64,000 nt of DNA from Paroedura picta (GCF_049243985.1 NC_135379.1:20978001-21042000), one strand, 5' to 3'; counted from the first letter of the stretch, positions 21,642 through 33,128 are shown. Notes: a model not told the origin generated them from the letters alone. Program-made: numbers and translations.

Positions 21642-21867
21642 CTCCGCTGCGGGGTCAGGGGAAGGCGAAGCAGTCTCGCCGCAGCGTCAGCCTTTCTGGG
21701 CTGATCCCGGCCGGGGATGCCCCATGCCGAAGTCAAAGCAAAAGCAGGGGCAGTTTCTATTTGTGCTTCCAAACTTCATTTTCCTTCCTCTTTCTGCGGT
21801 GTCTGATGCAGGTGAATTCACTACCATCGGGTGAGATATTTTGGAGGACGATTGTAATGAAAATGTT

Positions 21868-21968
21868 TGAGTCCAGGAGCAGCTTTAAGACCACCAAAGA
21901 CTGATTCAAGGCGTGAGCTTTCGAGTGCAAGCACCCTTCGTCAGACTACGATCTTCTTACATGACAGG
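21868..21968. repeat. Short interspersed repeat insertion
   Basis: A block with AGTCCAGGAGCAGCTTTAAG and GAGCTTTCGAGTGCAAGCAC interrupts the otherwise conserved flank; loci 1 and 2 read straight through. It is a dispersed reptile repeat of uncertain class. Confidence 0.45.
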
Positions 21969-22394
21969 GAATGTTTGTTCCCCTCAAAGGTGGGTCTGTT
22001 CAAGACGTGCTGAGCACTTAACATGTGTCAAAGCTCACAGCCTTAACATTACAATGGGCATTTAGTAACTTGTGTGTTTGTGTGTGGGGGGGGGGGCAGT
22101 ATTGAAGCCACCCTCATGACTGTTATGCCTAAAATCTTCGTGCACAAAGCCCAAAATATCAAACGTTCCAATAATCCAAAATAAGTCACACAACGAAACT
22201 TCTGGATGAAGCAAAGAAAAAAGTTTATTATGAGCACAATAGGGAGATGAAATGGAGATGGCTGAAAATGTGGTCCTCGCCCTTCCAGGGCTGGAGACAG
22301 TTTTAATCCTTTGCATTCCCATACTCTTAAAGTATCCATCATTGATTGGTTCAGGGCAGATGCTAAATAATGAGGTTGGCTAGGTATCTGATTT

Positions 22395-22832
22395 GCCATA
22401 GCTTTCCTCCCCAGGAGCAAGCGTCTTTTAATTTCTTTGCTGCAGTCCCCATCTGCAGTGATCTTGGAGCCCAGGAAAATAAAACCTGTCACTACCTCCA
22501 TTTCTTCCCCATCTGTTTGCCAGGAATTGAGAGGGCCGGATGCCATGATCTTCGTTTTCTTGATGTTGAGTTTCAAGCCAACTTTTGCACTCTCCTTCTT
22601 CACCCGCATCAAGAGGCTCTATAGTTCCTCTTCGCTTTCTGCCATTAGAGTGGTATCACCTGCATATCTGAGGTTGTTGATATTTCTCCCTGCAATCTTG
22701 ATCCCAATGTAATCCTGCCTGTCTCATGATGTGCTCCGCATACAAGTTAAATAGGAAGGCCTGGAGGATCATTGTCCATGGGGTCGTGATGGGTCGGACA
22801 CGACTTCGCACCTAACAACAACAACAACAAAG
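22395..22832. mobile_element. BovB/RTE LINE fragment with inverted 5' part
   Basis: On the minus strand about 22400-22735 encodes reverse-transcriptase sequence (LKLNIKKTKIMASGPL, EIKRRLLLGRKAM, and the catalytic box as RYAGDTTLMAESEE, Asp to Gly). From about 22750 the plus strand carries the BovB 3' end (GGGTCGGACACGACTTCGC) with an ACAACA tail. Opposite orientation of 5' and 3' parts is the layout expected of twin priming. Inactive fragment. Confidence 0.75.
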
Positions 22833-23668
22833 GTATCTGATGCCATGTTTGAATTCTGCTCAGCTAGGTCAGTGGGCATCAGAACATAATTTCCAAACCA
22901 TTTTCATGAGAATGGGAATTGCCCTTGGATGGGAACATTCTTTACCTCCCGTGAGTAACAGTTACAGTATAAAGCAGGGGTGGCCAAATTGTGGCCCTCT
23001 GTGGACTACAATTCCCATGAGCCCTTGCCAGCACATGTCCTGCATGTATTAGCAAGAGTTTGTGGGGATTGATTTCCATGGACATCTGGAGAGCCATAGT
23101 TCGGCAACACCTGGTGTAAAGGAACAACAACTAGTCCCCCTAGAAACTTCTTTGTATTAGTGCTACCAAATGCCATGGGGCATTCCATGGGGATGTGCTG
23201 TCTCCACTTGCCAAGCTGTAGCAGGCCTCAAAAGAAGGGGGGGTGTTTGTGTGTGGGCCAAGGGACCAAGCCCTATGAAGATAGGTAGAGGGACTTGAGA
23301 ATGTTCAGCCTGGAGAAAAGGAGGTTGAGAGGGGATGTGATAGCCTTCTTTAAGTATTTGAATGGTTGTCACTTGGAGGAGGGCAAGATGCTGTTTCTGT
23401 TGGCTGCAGAGGAAAGGATGGGTTTAATTAATTATGGGAATTCAGAGGGACAACGTAATTTTGTGAGAATACTGCCTACATTTGCCCCCTGTTGATGCAG
23501 GACTTCTGAACAAGATGGGAAGTGGACTCTCCCCTTCTCTACGAGACTTCAGAGAAAGCTGGTTGTCTACGTCAAAATTTCCTGCACAGTAGATAAGGTC
23601 AGACTAGGTTGCCCAGAAGGCCCTGTCCAGTTCCAAGATTCTTGTATAGAAAACAGCATTATGGCCAT
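22833..23668. other. Intergenic stretch with old repeats
   Basis: Holds a degenerate palindromic MITE (about 22974-23114) and a LINE fragment (23288-23425). From about 23440 it aligns with the sequence just downstream of K2 in other loci. No gene. Confidence 0.45.
23288..23425 (+). mobile_element. CR1-like LINE fragment (RT C-terminal region)
   Basis: Reads FSLEKRRLRGDVIAFFKYLN, a motif familiar from the end of CR1-type LINE proteins in reptiles and birds. A short isolated piece. Confidence 0.55.
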
Positions 23669-23841
23669 GAGGACTGCAGTAATTGATACAGGTAATTTAG
23701 AGGGAAGTCAGTTTTCATTTCTTTTACATCCTCCAAATATGAATTTCTTGCACTTGATTGTGTTTAGGTTAAAAAAAAATCTTCCATGGGTGGCTTTACA
23801 TGGTCCTTTATCAAATTTCAGTTGGCATTGTACAGGAACTT
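23669..23841 (-). pseudogene. Locus 4: decayed Kunitz domain 2 exon
   Basis: Reads QCQLKFDKGPCKATHGRFFF, CKKFIFGGCKRNEN, then a stop where other copies have Arg. After a one-base loss it resumes ITCINYCSPHG. It is 173 bases against 174 for intact copies. Lys at P1. The acceptor is kept. No signal, K1 or tail exon is found near it, so the rest of the locus has been lost to the rearrangement on both sides. Confidence 0.75.
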
Positions 23842-25174
23842 CTGAACTAAAAAGAATCTACTTATCAATCAAAAGTGAAATCTAAGGTTAATTTATGAAC
23901 CATGTTACCTGGTTGAGCAAAATGTCCATCCCTACAGCCTTGATAGGGACCAGTGGTCCATGGAGTTTTGAAGTCCTTCTATCATGCGTCTACAAGCAAC
24001 TACACTGTGGCATGCTTCAGACAAGGAACACTGGCCACATGCTAACCATCAGCAACAAGGTTATGAAAAGTGCATAAGCTTTTTAAAGATGGAAGGTTCT
24101 GTTCTCAGTAACCACAGGCTATTTATTTCTACAATGACGCCCCACTTTTCTCCACAGTGGGAACCCACTGTATTCTATTTCAACACTCAGGACAACTCTG
24201 TGAGATTATGTCATGCATCTAGCCAGCAATAGAGGGGAACAGTTACTGGACTTGACCAAAAAGATTGCAGAGAAGCATGGACAGCCTGGCCTCCTTGCTA
24301 CACATGCCAAAACAAGAGTTCAGAGACCCAATCCAGAATAGGGACAAGAAACAAGCAACACAATAATATGGCCCTTTTTGGATTAGAAGCTTCATTACCC
24401 ATGTACTCAACCTGAAAGCCTCTACCACTATATCTACTATCACTGCTCATCTCTAGATTATGGTGATAAGCTCTACAGGCAAAAAATGGCTACTTTGGTG
24501 GACCATTTTAAGGCCCTCCTCCAAACCTCCAGGAATATTTCCAGCACAGGGATAGTCACTCTCCAGGCCTGGAGAGCTCCTGGAATTACAACTCATCTCC
24601 AGACTATAAAGATCAGCTGCCTAGGCAGAAACGGCTGTATTGGACGGTGGACAGGGTTGTTGTACAGAAGAAACATTTCAGGCCTCCCACACAGGTTGAT
24701 CAAGCACTTGAGGCATACTGCACAGGGTTGTTTGCAGATGAAACAAGAGGAAATTCATCTGCACAATAACCTTGTGCGGTAGGCCTGAAATGTTCAGAGA
24801 GTTGCGGAGAAGAGACATGGATGTGTCTTCACTCAAGCAGCAAGGCTGGCCACAGCAGTATTTTAAGCGAGAAGGGGCTTTTCTGTGGTCTCCTTGCCAA
24901 CCAGCTGATAGGCAGAAAGGGAAAGCTTTCCCCCCTCAAAAGGAATGCACGCCCATGGGCCATAGATTCCCTTGTGTTGCTCTTGGAAACACCTCCCTCC
25001 CCTCAGTCAGAGGCTCTTAGAGGCTTCCTTCACAGCAGGCCTGAAGGAGGGGTGTGTGTGGAATCCTGAGCAAGAGCAGCAATTGGCCCTGGGGGAGAGG
25101 AGATTCCACCAATAGGAGTCTTTGGAACCTTCAGCATGTTGTCAGAAGTATGAATCATTCTTTATAGATATAGA
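23842..25174. other. Intron-derived and unclassified sequence
   Basis: 23850-24240 matches the K2-K1 intron of other loci without R1. 24640-24790 is an imperfect palindrome (GAAACATTTCAGGCCT against AGGCCTGAAATGTTC). The remainder is unrecognised. Confidence 0.4.
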
Positions 25175-25253
25175 CTAGCAGTAGAGCCCGCTGTTAAAAA
25201 AATACAGCGGGCCCTAGGGGATGGTTTGCCTCCCCCCCCCCGGGTGTGCGGGG
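25175..25253 (-). mobile_element. Helitron-like 3' terminus
   Basis: On the minus strand a hairpin (arms GCCCGCTGT and ACAGCGGGC, plus-strand 25186-25194 and 25204-25212) is followed by seven bases and CTAG, then a T. This is the Helitron end signature. The other end is not located. Confidence 0.45.
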
Positions 25254-25450
25254 TTTGAAAACGCCGCGGATCGCGTTCCCCGGGGCGTGAGGAGCATTTT
25301 TCGGCGCCAAGCAAAGTTTGAAAACACTCCACAGGCCCCGTGGAAGGCAATCCGTGGCTCCCGGAGGAGCGAATCAGCTTCCACTGGAGTTGGGGAGAGT
25401 TTTTCGGCGGTGAGCGAAGTTTGAAAACGCTCCCCAGACCCCGTGGAATG
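25253..25450. repeat. GC-rich tandem repeat of about 100 bases
   Basis: Units begin AAGTTTGAAAACGCTCC and contain GTTTTTCGGCG. A related array at 35340-35552 starts exactly at the tandem-duplication joint. Confidence 0.65.
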
Positions 25451-25575
25451 CGATCAGCGGAGAAAATAATTCAAGACCGACAGAAGTTGAGAGAAATTAG
25501 AGCCTTCTCCTTTAAGGCAAACTTGTCATATGGCCACCTTTGGCCAATCAGGCCAAACAGCCTGCTTTCTCTAAT

Positions 25576-25785
25576 CCAAATCTTGAAATATTGAGCATTA
25601 AAAGCACGCTAAGATGTCACACAATAAAGATAGGGTCACTCCGGATCAATCCTTCTTGCTGCAGAAGGAAAATTTAAATCGCCCAAAATCAAAATGGAAA
25701 TCGCATTCTGTGTAGACGGCAGGGACTGAATCGACCTGGGATTGGAATAAAAGCTCCGTGCAGTTTACACCTAGGAGTCCCGAAT
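25576..25785. repeat. Repeat R1 fragment
   Basis: Shares AATAAAGATAGGGTCACTCC through GCAGTTTACACC with the R1 copies at 33471 and 42944. Confidence 0.5.
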
Positions 25786-25857
25786 CATATCCTGACCTAA
25801 ACAGAACAGGTTGCTGTTTGATCTCTATGCACAGCAGAACCTGTCATAACTTTAGAA

Positions 25858-25996
25858 CAGGGGTAGTCAAACTGCGGCCCTCCAGATGTCCATGGACTAC
25901 AATTCCCAGGAGCCCCCCTGCCAGCGAATGCTGGCAGGGGGCTCCTGGGAATTGTAGTCCATGGACATCTGGAGGGCCGCAGTTTGACTACCCCTG
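25858..25996. mobile_element. Young palindromic hAT MITE, only in copy B1
   Basis: Two nearly perfect arms ending CAGGGGTAGTCAAACTG. TSD CTTTAGAA at 25850-25857 and 25997-26004. Copy B2 has a single CTTTAGAA near 35824, the empty site, so insertion followed the duplication. Confidence 0.92.
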
Positions 25997-26424
25997 CTTT
26001 AGAATCTCAAGGGTGGCCAAACTGTGGCTCTCTCAGGTGTCCATGGACTACAATTACCATGAGCCTGGACAAGGAATGCTGTGACACTTTGCAATAGAAT
26101 CAAATCAAGTTACTGCATCCCAATCTGACAGCCCAAAGGACTGAGGACTATCTTCTGGAATCCTAGCTCAAGAGGTCATCTTCAGCTACTAAAAGAAATC
26201 TTGAGAGAAGTAAAAGTTGTCTGCTAAGACTATCTCGTGTGACCTTCCTTCTTCCTTGGTAGCTGTTTCAGGAACCTTTACCTACATTTTATACCTCCAA
26301 AAATCTGCACTAGGCTTTTCATCCCTGAAGAGAAATATCCTTGAATGTGATTATCTCAGCTTCCCACAATCATATCCAAGACTCTTCCATGTTATTCCAT
26401 CATATGGCCAAACCTTCCCCCTAA

Positions 26425-26758
26425 GACCCATTATGCACGGGGGTTTTAGCGCACATTCGGGGTGGAATGGCGGCGACTAAAATCACGGATAACGCACGGA
26501 GCCGGCTGCAACCGGCTGCAGCTTCGGTGCATGCCGCCGAAAAAGCCGCGTCAGTGAAACGCGGAAGAAAGCGCAGCTTCCGGGTGAGCGGGGCGCAACC
26601 AGAAGCGGCGCCCGGATCAGCGCGTGCATAATTGGTTACTCTGGGTTTTGCCGCCGTCGCACCCCGCCCCGTGTATAACCGGTATGCGTCGCGTCTTCCC
26701 CCTCCGCGTTTTCCATGTGATCCGAAATCGCCGTTTCGGCGGCCGTGCATAATGGGCC
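26425..26758. mobile_element. PIF/Harbinger-like MITE, only in copy B1
   Basis: Inverted ends GACCCATTATGCACGG and CCGTGCATAATGGGCC flanked by TAA and TTA, a TWA-type duplication. Copy B2 is empty at about 36248. The 334-base size equals the copies at 33129 and 42602. Confidence 0.75.
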
Positions 26759-26861
26759 TTACTGAGACTCTTTTAATAGTGTCTCTGGAGATCTCTGTAT
26801 AAGTAAGGCATCCCTCTTTAACAATCAGAATAACAGAACAGAAGGAACTTTTGAGGACATT

Positions 26862-26882
26862 CTCTCTCTCTCTCTTTCTCTG
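26862..26882. repeat. (CT)n microsatellite
   Basis: Short CT-rich run, also at 36352-36372 in copy B2. Confidence 0.7.
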
Positions 26883-27910
26883 TATGTGTATATACCCACA
26901 CACAAATATATAAGGCACCTACTGCATTTATTAAGTTGAAGGCAGTTAAAAGAAAGCTGCAGCTATTAGAAATCAGCAAGCCACAAAGAACACTAGAGCA
27001 TAAAATCAACTTTATTATGAACAAGTTAATAATCATAATATGAATTTTGGGAAGGAAGGCAAATAGTACTCGAATTCTACTCCAATTGCACCTGGAAAAC
27101 TTCAGATATCTCCGATTTCCCAATTACGGCCTATTATTTAGCGTACCTTATAACACAAGAGATTGAAAAATAGCCAGCAAGTCCAAAAGGGTTTTGTTGT
27201 TGACAGCAGAGAAGTTCATTCCCCCGTCTGCCCACCCCCCATCCCTCCTGCTCAAAATACAGATTTCTCTTGCTGAACTGCAATTACTCTGGCTTATTAC
27301 ATTAAAAACAATTGTGTATGGAAAGGATAGTTCCATAATATCTATGTAGGACAACAGAATTATATAAATTATAAGTCTCCCAATTGGTGAAAAGAGATCA
27401 TGTAAAAAGTTCAGAAATGTGATTTAATGCAGCATGCAGTGATTGTTTTCCGTAGAGTTCTCATCCTCATGTCGATGTCTGTATTTTCCTATTAATAAAA
27501 AAAAAGAACCTACTCACAATTGGGTTAATGTGAGAGTTTTCTTCCAACTGGGTAACATGGGAATCCTTTCAAGTAGACCTGATTAGGATTGCTAGCTTAG
27601 TCGCAACTCCTTCTGTTCTTTCATTCTGCAGAAAGGAGAGAGAAAAGGGATGGCTCTCCCTGTGATTGTGGTTCATGCAAAACGTTCATTTCCAGTTGTG
27701 TATCTGAAGAGAGATCTGATGCAGGAAGGTGCCCTCTGGAATAAAGGTGGCCAATCTGAAAAGGGCACTTAGATTTCTGTTTTCCTAATATCACTACCTT
27801 TCTGAAACAGGGTAGATCAAGGTAGTATATTTTTGGAGTCAGGTTTTTAAAACTGATTTTAAATCTTTTAATGGTCATTTAACAACTGGACACTAACCGT
27901 GTTCCTCAAC
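26883..27910. other. Downstream flank of locus 5, no gene
   Basis: Corresponds to 36390-37411 and, more distantly, to 7320-8740 and 56930-57620. No gene or intact element. Confidence 0.45.
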
Positions 27911-28050
27911 TTCTGTTTTGGAAAGCTCAGCTCCCAACAGTGTCAAATATGAGTATGTTTGGTTTAAAGAGGAACACAGATAGCCGGTTCACCGACACAG
28001 GATGCGGTGGAAACAGAAACCATTTTGCTAAGAGAGACTGTAGAAAGGAA
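27911..28050 (+). pseudogene. Inverted Kunitz-exon relic, copy B1
   Basis: Best preserved relic. Across shifted frames it shows FCFGKLSSQQCQ (two cysteines eight residues apart, as in BPTI), a YVWFKEEHR segment, then RFTDTGCGGNRNHFAKRDCR. The fifth cysteine is kept and the sixth is Ser. It lacks the hAT MITE found in units 1 and 2. Confidence 0.65.
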
Positions 28051-28412
28051 AGTGTCTTTCCTACCGATGGGGCAGTTACTGGCATTGTTGCAATAATCCA
28101 ATCCATTTGTGAAGTTTATCCAATTCACAAATATCCCCGGTGTTACCAGCTCAAAACTGCTGACTATCCCCCCCAAAAAGGCTACAGTCCTATGTGCATT
28201 TTAACATATGATTCAAAGATTGGGTGTACTGGTTGTGAGCCAGAAGATACTCAAATGCATGAGACGCTTGTACTCCTTATTTTTAAACAGGCTTTGTTAA
28301 GATGAACAGTAGCAAAAATGAACTGACAGCTCTTATATATTTTAAGAAGCATTTTCAATTTGCTTTCCTAGTTTGTGTTTCCCTCCCTTTATCAGAAATT
28401 GATTTTTCCCAA

Positions 28413-28495
28413 TTAATAAAAGATCACAAACTTACATGAACTCATGACAAGATAGTCCTTTCCATAGGGGTGGTAAACATTCGGGTTAAATTCAT
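28413..28495 (-). CDS. Locus 5 exon 4: tail
   Basis: Acceptor GATTTCTAG, then EFNPNVYHPYGKDYLVM and nine more residues before the stop. Longer than locus 6 because five bases are absent near 28446. Confidence 0.4.
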
Positions 28496-28961
28496 CTAGA
28501 AATCCAAGAACAAGGGTCATTGCACAATTTTACCTCTTTAAATCCAAAACAGAAGTAATAAGCAGATGAGTCCCCATCAGTTTTCCCCCTAGGCAGCTGG
28601 CAATGATCCTGCCCGAGTACCCCAAATCTGACAGAATGCAATCTAAAGCATACCTGAGAGGTGCTCCAGAGGCTTTGTGTGAGCTGCCTCAATTTCCCTG
28701 ATTGTAAAACATTTCAAGATATTAGACTGAACTACCAGCGGGGAACAGCTGTTTATTTCCCTTATTCAGAAACCGATTGCCTGCTTTCCTAACCAATGGG
28801 GATCCAAAGAGATTAAGCACATCATTTCTTCCTATGTAAGGAAAGCTGGGCTGAGAGTGCAGCTGGCCTAAGTGGCTTCTTGCCTGAGCAAGGATGTTAA
28901 TCTGGGGCAGCCCAATGTCAAAGCACTCCGGTGCCATTGACACAGAGTAAACTATCATGAC

Positions 28962-29005
28962 GTCATGTCCTTTATTGGATTTCAGTTGGAATCGTTTGGG
29001 AACTT
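28962..29005 (-). pseudogene. Locus 5 Kunitz domain 2 stub
   Basis: Acceptor and VPKRFQLKSNKGHD align with locus 4 (VPVQCQLKFDKGPC). The rest of the exon is deleted. Confidence 0.65.
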
Positions 29006-29984
29006 CTAAAGTCAAAAGAATCTGCATATCAATCAAAAGACCCATCTAAGGTCAATTTATGAGCCATGTTACCTGGTTGAGCAAAGCGTCCATCCCTACA
29101 TCCATGGTATAGCTGGCAGGACTACTGGTCCATGGAGTTCTCAGTCCTTCCATCATGCGTCTACAAGCAATTACACTGTGGCATATTCCAGACAGGGAAC
29201 ACTGACCACAGACTAACCATCAGCAACAAGGTTATGGAAAGTACATGGTAGAAGGTTGTTCTCAGGAACCCCAGGCTATTTATTTCTACACTGATGCACC
29301 ACTTTTCTCCACAATGGGAACTTACTGTATTGTATTCAACCTTCAGAACAACCCTGTGAGGTTGTGTCATACATCTAGTGAGCAATACAGGGGAATACTT
29401 GCTGGACTTGGCCAAAAAGATCACAGTGAAGCATGGATCACAGAGAAGCATGGCCTCCTAGTTACACACACTAAAACAGGAACTCAGAGACCCAGTGCCT
29501 TGGGAAGGGACAAGAACCAAAGTGTAACACAATTATATGGTATTCTGTGGATTAGAAGCTACAGGACCCATGTCGATATTCTTGAGGTTCAGGTACAAAA
29601 GTCTGAGAGGGGCAAGAATGTCCAACTTCAGGGAAGTGGACTTATGGTTCAAAGAGGGGGTGTACTGGTTGTGAGCCAGAAGACATTCATATGCATGAGA
29701 CGCTTGTCATCCTTATTTGTGAACAGGCTTTGTTAAGATGAATAGTAGCAAGAAGAAACTAACAGGTCTTCTATATTTCAAGAAGCCTTTTCATGTATAG
29801 ATAACCTTGTGTGGTGTTTGAAGATACATAGTTAGCTAGCTCTTGTCAGGAGATGTTGTTCAAAAACTAAGGCTATGGGAAGTTGGACTGACTGAGAGCT
29901 TCTTCCCAGAATGGGCTACTTTTTGTCTCATGTAATTGCTCTCCTGTAATTATTTGGGTAACAAAATTGATAGATATTACGGAT

Positions 29985-30100
29985 GGCCCAAGATCACCCG
30001 GCCAGCTTCCATGGCAAAACAGGGATCCAAAGCTAGGCCTCCCAGTTCTCACCCTGGCACTTCAGCCACTGCGTGAAGTCTGGCACCTGCCTCCCTAAGG
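29985..30100 (-). mobile_element. Degenerate SINE piece
   Basis: Contains CCAAGATCACCCGGCCAGC and GCACTTCAGCCACTGCG, as in the family at 48510-48795. Also at 39491-39606 and 63455-63560. Confidence 0.5.
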
Positions 30101-30119
30101 TACAAGTGTTCTAATGTAA

Positions 30120-30397
30120 ATGTAAAGGTATCCCCTGTGCAAGCACTGGGTCATGTCTGACCCTTGGGATGACGCCCTCCAGCGTTTTCATGGCAGACTC
30201 AATACGGGGTGGTTTGCCAGTGCCTTCCCCAGTCATTACTGTTTACCCCCCAGCAAGCTGGGTACTCATTTACCGACCTCGGAAGGATGGAAGGCTGAGT
30301 CAACCTTGAGCTGGCTGCTGGGATTGAACTCCCAGCCTCAAGGGCAGAGCTTTCAGACTGCATGTTTGCTGCCTTACCACTCTGCGCCACAAGAGGC
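30120..30397 (-). mobile_element. tRNA-derived SINE, locus 5
   Basis: Best-preserved copy of the family: minus-strand head with GGCGCAGAGTGGTAAGGCAG (A box) and GGGAGTTCAATCCCAGC (B box), tail ending at GGGGATACCTTTAC. Confidence 0.85.
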
Positions 30398-30439
30398 TTA
30401 TTCTAATGCCAGTGGAGTTGTTGTTTACGTGGGGCAGCC

Positions 30440-30606
30440 TCTCTCAGCTTTTTTACCATTGAGAAACCTGAAACATTCTTCAGTCTTTGAGAAACCCAGA
30501 TGTGGTGCAATTGTGCAGAATATGGTTGAGAAGCATACTTGTGTGCTCCCCCCACCCAGGGCCCCTCCCTCCACACTCACGGCCCCCTCTGCCACGAAAT
30601 TTACTG
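30440..30606. mobile_element. Truncated hAT-like MITE
   Basis: Starts CAGCTTTTTTACCATTGAG like the element at 63591-63920 and is cut off at about 30606. K1 would be expected nearby, so the K1 deletion may end here. Confidence 0.45.
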
Positions 30607-31245
30607 GGCGCCCTTGAGACAAGGCCAATGAAGGGAGGTTTATAAATCCAACGGATTGATAGGTGATAGATGCATAGATAGAGCTAATGTTGAGGATGAA
30701 ATAGGCAAACATAGGAGAGAATGGTAAGGAATGAGTAATGGACATAGCTAGAAGTTTGTGGAGGGCCTATGACCTGTTTTGGAGACCCCGAAGAGCCCTG
30801 GCCAGCATGAGTAGAAAATGCTGACTCGGGATAATCGTCTGACTCAGAATAAGGCGGCTTCTTCCTGTGACCCTAAATGAGGCACACAGACCTAATGGGT
30901 AGAATTCCAGCCAAGGGCCACGTATCCCATTCTTTTGCGGACTTCGCATTTTATATTCGGGTTCCTTTAATTGTGGAAATTAAAGTGAGGAAACAAAAAT
31001 GCCGGCATCTGCCATGTACTCTATCTATCTGCCAATAGATTTGATTTTTTTGGAGGGGGGGGAACCAGATCTAGAGGGGTGGACTTCTGAGAATTAAACG
31101 TGTCCCAAACGTTTTGAGTTTGGAGGGGAGAGGCAGATTTCTTGGAAGGCGCATCACGCTGTGCAAGCGCACCCTCCGTCCCTCAAGCAATGAAGAGAGC
31201 AGCCGGCGCGGAGGGCCACGGAGAAGCCCCGCCGAACGCGATTAC

Positions 31246-31366
31246 CTTCCTCCGAGGTCGGGCTGACGCGCCCCTCCAGCAGCAGCAGCAGCAGCAGGAG
31301 GTGGAAGAGGAGGAGGGCCCCGTTTGCCAGCAAGGCGTCGTGCCGGGAGCGAGAGAGCGGCGCCAT
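31246..31366 (-). CDS. Locus 5 exon 1: signal peptide
   Basis: Starts MAPLSRSRHDALLANGA, core interrupted by FH then eight Leu, ending EGRVSPTSEE. Donor G|GTAATC intact. Open and well formed although the downstream Kunitz exons are gone. Confidence 0.55.
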
Positions 31367-31500
31367 CGCTTCCCAAGAGGATCTGGGCGGCAGGGGAATT
31401 TGCGGCTCTAGGCCGGCCAGCCGCCGTCCTTATAGGGCCCGAAGCCGGGGCAAGGAAGGCGCGGCACCCCTGCGGGCTCTCCGCTTCAGCGACTACCCCA
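31367..31500 (-). promoter_or_regulatory. Core promoter of locus 5
   Basis: TATA at 31429-31435 on the plus strand, with the same CCAAT-type block. Kept nearly unchanged despite loss of the Kunitz exons. Confidence 0.6.
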
Positions 31501-31525
31501 ATGGCATGAGGAGTTTCAAGGGGAG

Positions 31526-31592
31526 GGGAGACACGCGGGAGGGGGGAGACACGCGGGGGGGGGGGGGAGACACGCGGGGGGGGGGGGAGACA
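31526..31592. repeat. Expanded G-rich promoter minisatellite, locus 5
   Basis: Three GAGACACGCGG units with G runs up to about thirteen, the largest version in the window. Copy B2 has two. Confidence 0.75.
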
Positions 31593-33128
31593 AGGGCTCC
31601 GCTGCCGTGTCAGGGGAAGGCGAAGCAGTCTCGCCGCAGCGTCAGCCTTTCTGGGCTGATCCCGGCCGGGGATGCCCCATGCCGAAGTCAAAGCAAAAGC
31701 AGGGGCAGTTTCTATTTGTGCTTCCAAACTTCATTTTCCTTCCTCTTTCCGAGGTGTCTGATGCAGGTGAATTCCGCATGATCGGTTAGACTTTTTGGAG
31801 GACGATTATAACTAAAATGTTTGTTCTCCTCAAAGGTGGGTCAGGTCCAGACATGCTGAGGCCTTAAACTGTGTCAGAGCTCACAGCCTCAACCTTACAA
31901 TGGGCATTTAGTAACTTGTAGGGCCCCTCATCACCTATATATTTTTGTGTGTGTGGGTGTGTAGTTTATCCCAATTCAATCTAATTGGTAACCCAAGATT
32001 CTGTTAACCATAAACCTAATTTATCCAAGGATCCTGGGAAGGGCGTTCATTCATTATATCTGAGTAATCTGACACTTCGAGGGATGGAAATATATTAGAA
32101 ATTGGAACAGAATCAGCAAGATGTCGTGTTAGACGAGATCCATGATCCGCCAAGAGAAGGAAGAGAGAGTTGGTTTTTATACCCCACGTTTCACTTCCTG
32201 AGGGAATCCTAAAGCAGCTGCTTCTGTTCTACTTCCGTGGATGTTGGAGGAAAACAAATTTTGCCATTAGCTTACTGCTGGTTAGAGTTTGAACACTGGG
32301 CATACAATGACTGAACCCCTGTGACTGAGCAGGTGAGGTAATTATTTGCACTTCGCAGTTCTCCCCAATACTGATGCTGCACAGTAGGTGATGTAGCTGG
32401 CCACAGTCCAATTGTAGCCTCAAGCCTGGATATACACAATACTTGTATTAAAACACTTATTCCTTTGGGAGTGTTAGGAAGAGAACGCTCAGTGTATCGA
32501 GGCATCTGAAGCTTTCGCCGTGCATGCACAGCACGGTTACACCTTTCTAAACCAGTTGACTTCAGTGGACTTAGGAAGGCAATTGTGCAGGCGCACCGTT
32601 ACCCAAGGCTGCTTTCTTGTACAGCTGTATGAAGATACATTGCCAGTCACAAGCCCCTATTGTCTGATATTTGAAGGTTAGCTTCTCACAGTGGGTGACC
32701 ACATCATGTTAGCCACATCCCTATTGTCTATTGTTTTGAAGGTTAAACATCAGGAAGTGATCATGCAGTGTTCTCCTGTCATGTTGGCAACTGGCCAGGA
32801 GGGTGTGCCCAAGTCACTGAAACCTTAGTCACTAAAAACACAGATGAACACAACACTTTTCAATATATATATGAAATAAACCAGGCTTCAGGATAGGGAT
32901 TGCCCCTAAGTCTCACAGTGACATAAATCAGGATTTGAACACAGATCCATTGAGTCCATATCTGACCTCACAACCATTCCCTCACATGAGCTACAAAAGG
33001 AGACTTTTGGTAGGGCCTTTCTAGGTTTCCTTTGTGGTCATGATGGTGTCAGAGAAATGTGTCCTTACATCATATCAGGAACAATGACCTTCTAGGGCAG
33101 AGTCTACACTTACTTTTTTTATTCCACT
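31593..33128. other. Upstream flank of locus 5, no gene
   Basis: 31600-32575 matches 5480-6410. 32580-33120 is shared only with copy B2. No gene recognised. Confidence 0.45.

Larger units (their letters stand above)
28413..31366 (-). pseudogene. Kunitz inhibitor locus 5, Kunitz exons lost
   Basis: Keeps the promoter, a signal exon (31246-31366) and a tail exon (28413-28495) but no K1. K2 survives only as a stub at 28962-29005 in which the first cysteine is Phe. Signal and tail exons are both phase 1 and both open, so a direct splice would still encode a short secreted peptide without a Kunitz domain. That is untested; the simple reading is a pseudogene. Confidence 0.6.

Noticed and set aside
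21275-21904. 209-residue plus-strand frame across the locus 3 promoter
   Set aside because: Antisense shadow of the signal exon and GC-rich promoter, with Ser/Ala/Gly runs from the CTG repeat and minisatellite.
22049-22612. 187-residue minus-strand protein
   Set aside because: Only the first part is BovB reverse transcriptase. The rest is chance reading through flanking sequence, so it was annotated as a LINE fragment and not a gene.
29245-29736. 163-residue plus-strand frame in copy B1
   Set aside because: The twin in copy B2 is broken into two frames by a small length difference, and no domain is visible. It is intron sequence.
30120-30397. tRNA gene suspected from A and B boxes
   Set aside because: The boxes belong to a SINE head with a long non-tRNA tail, repeated at five places.
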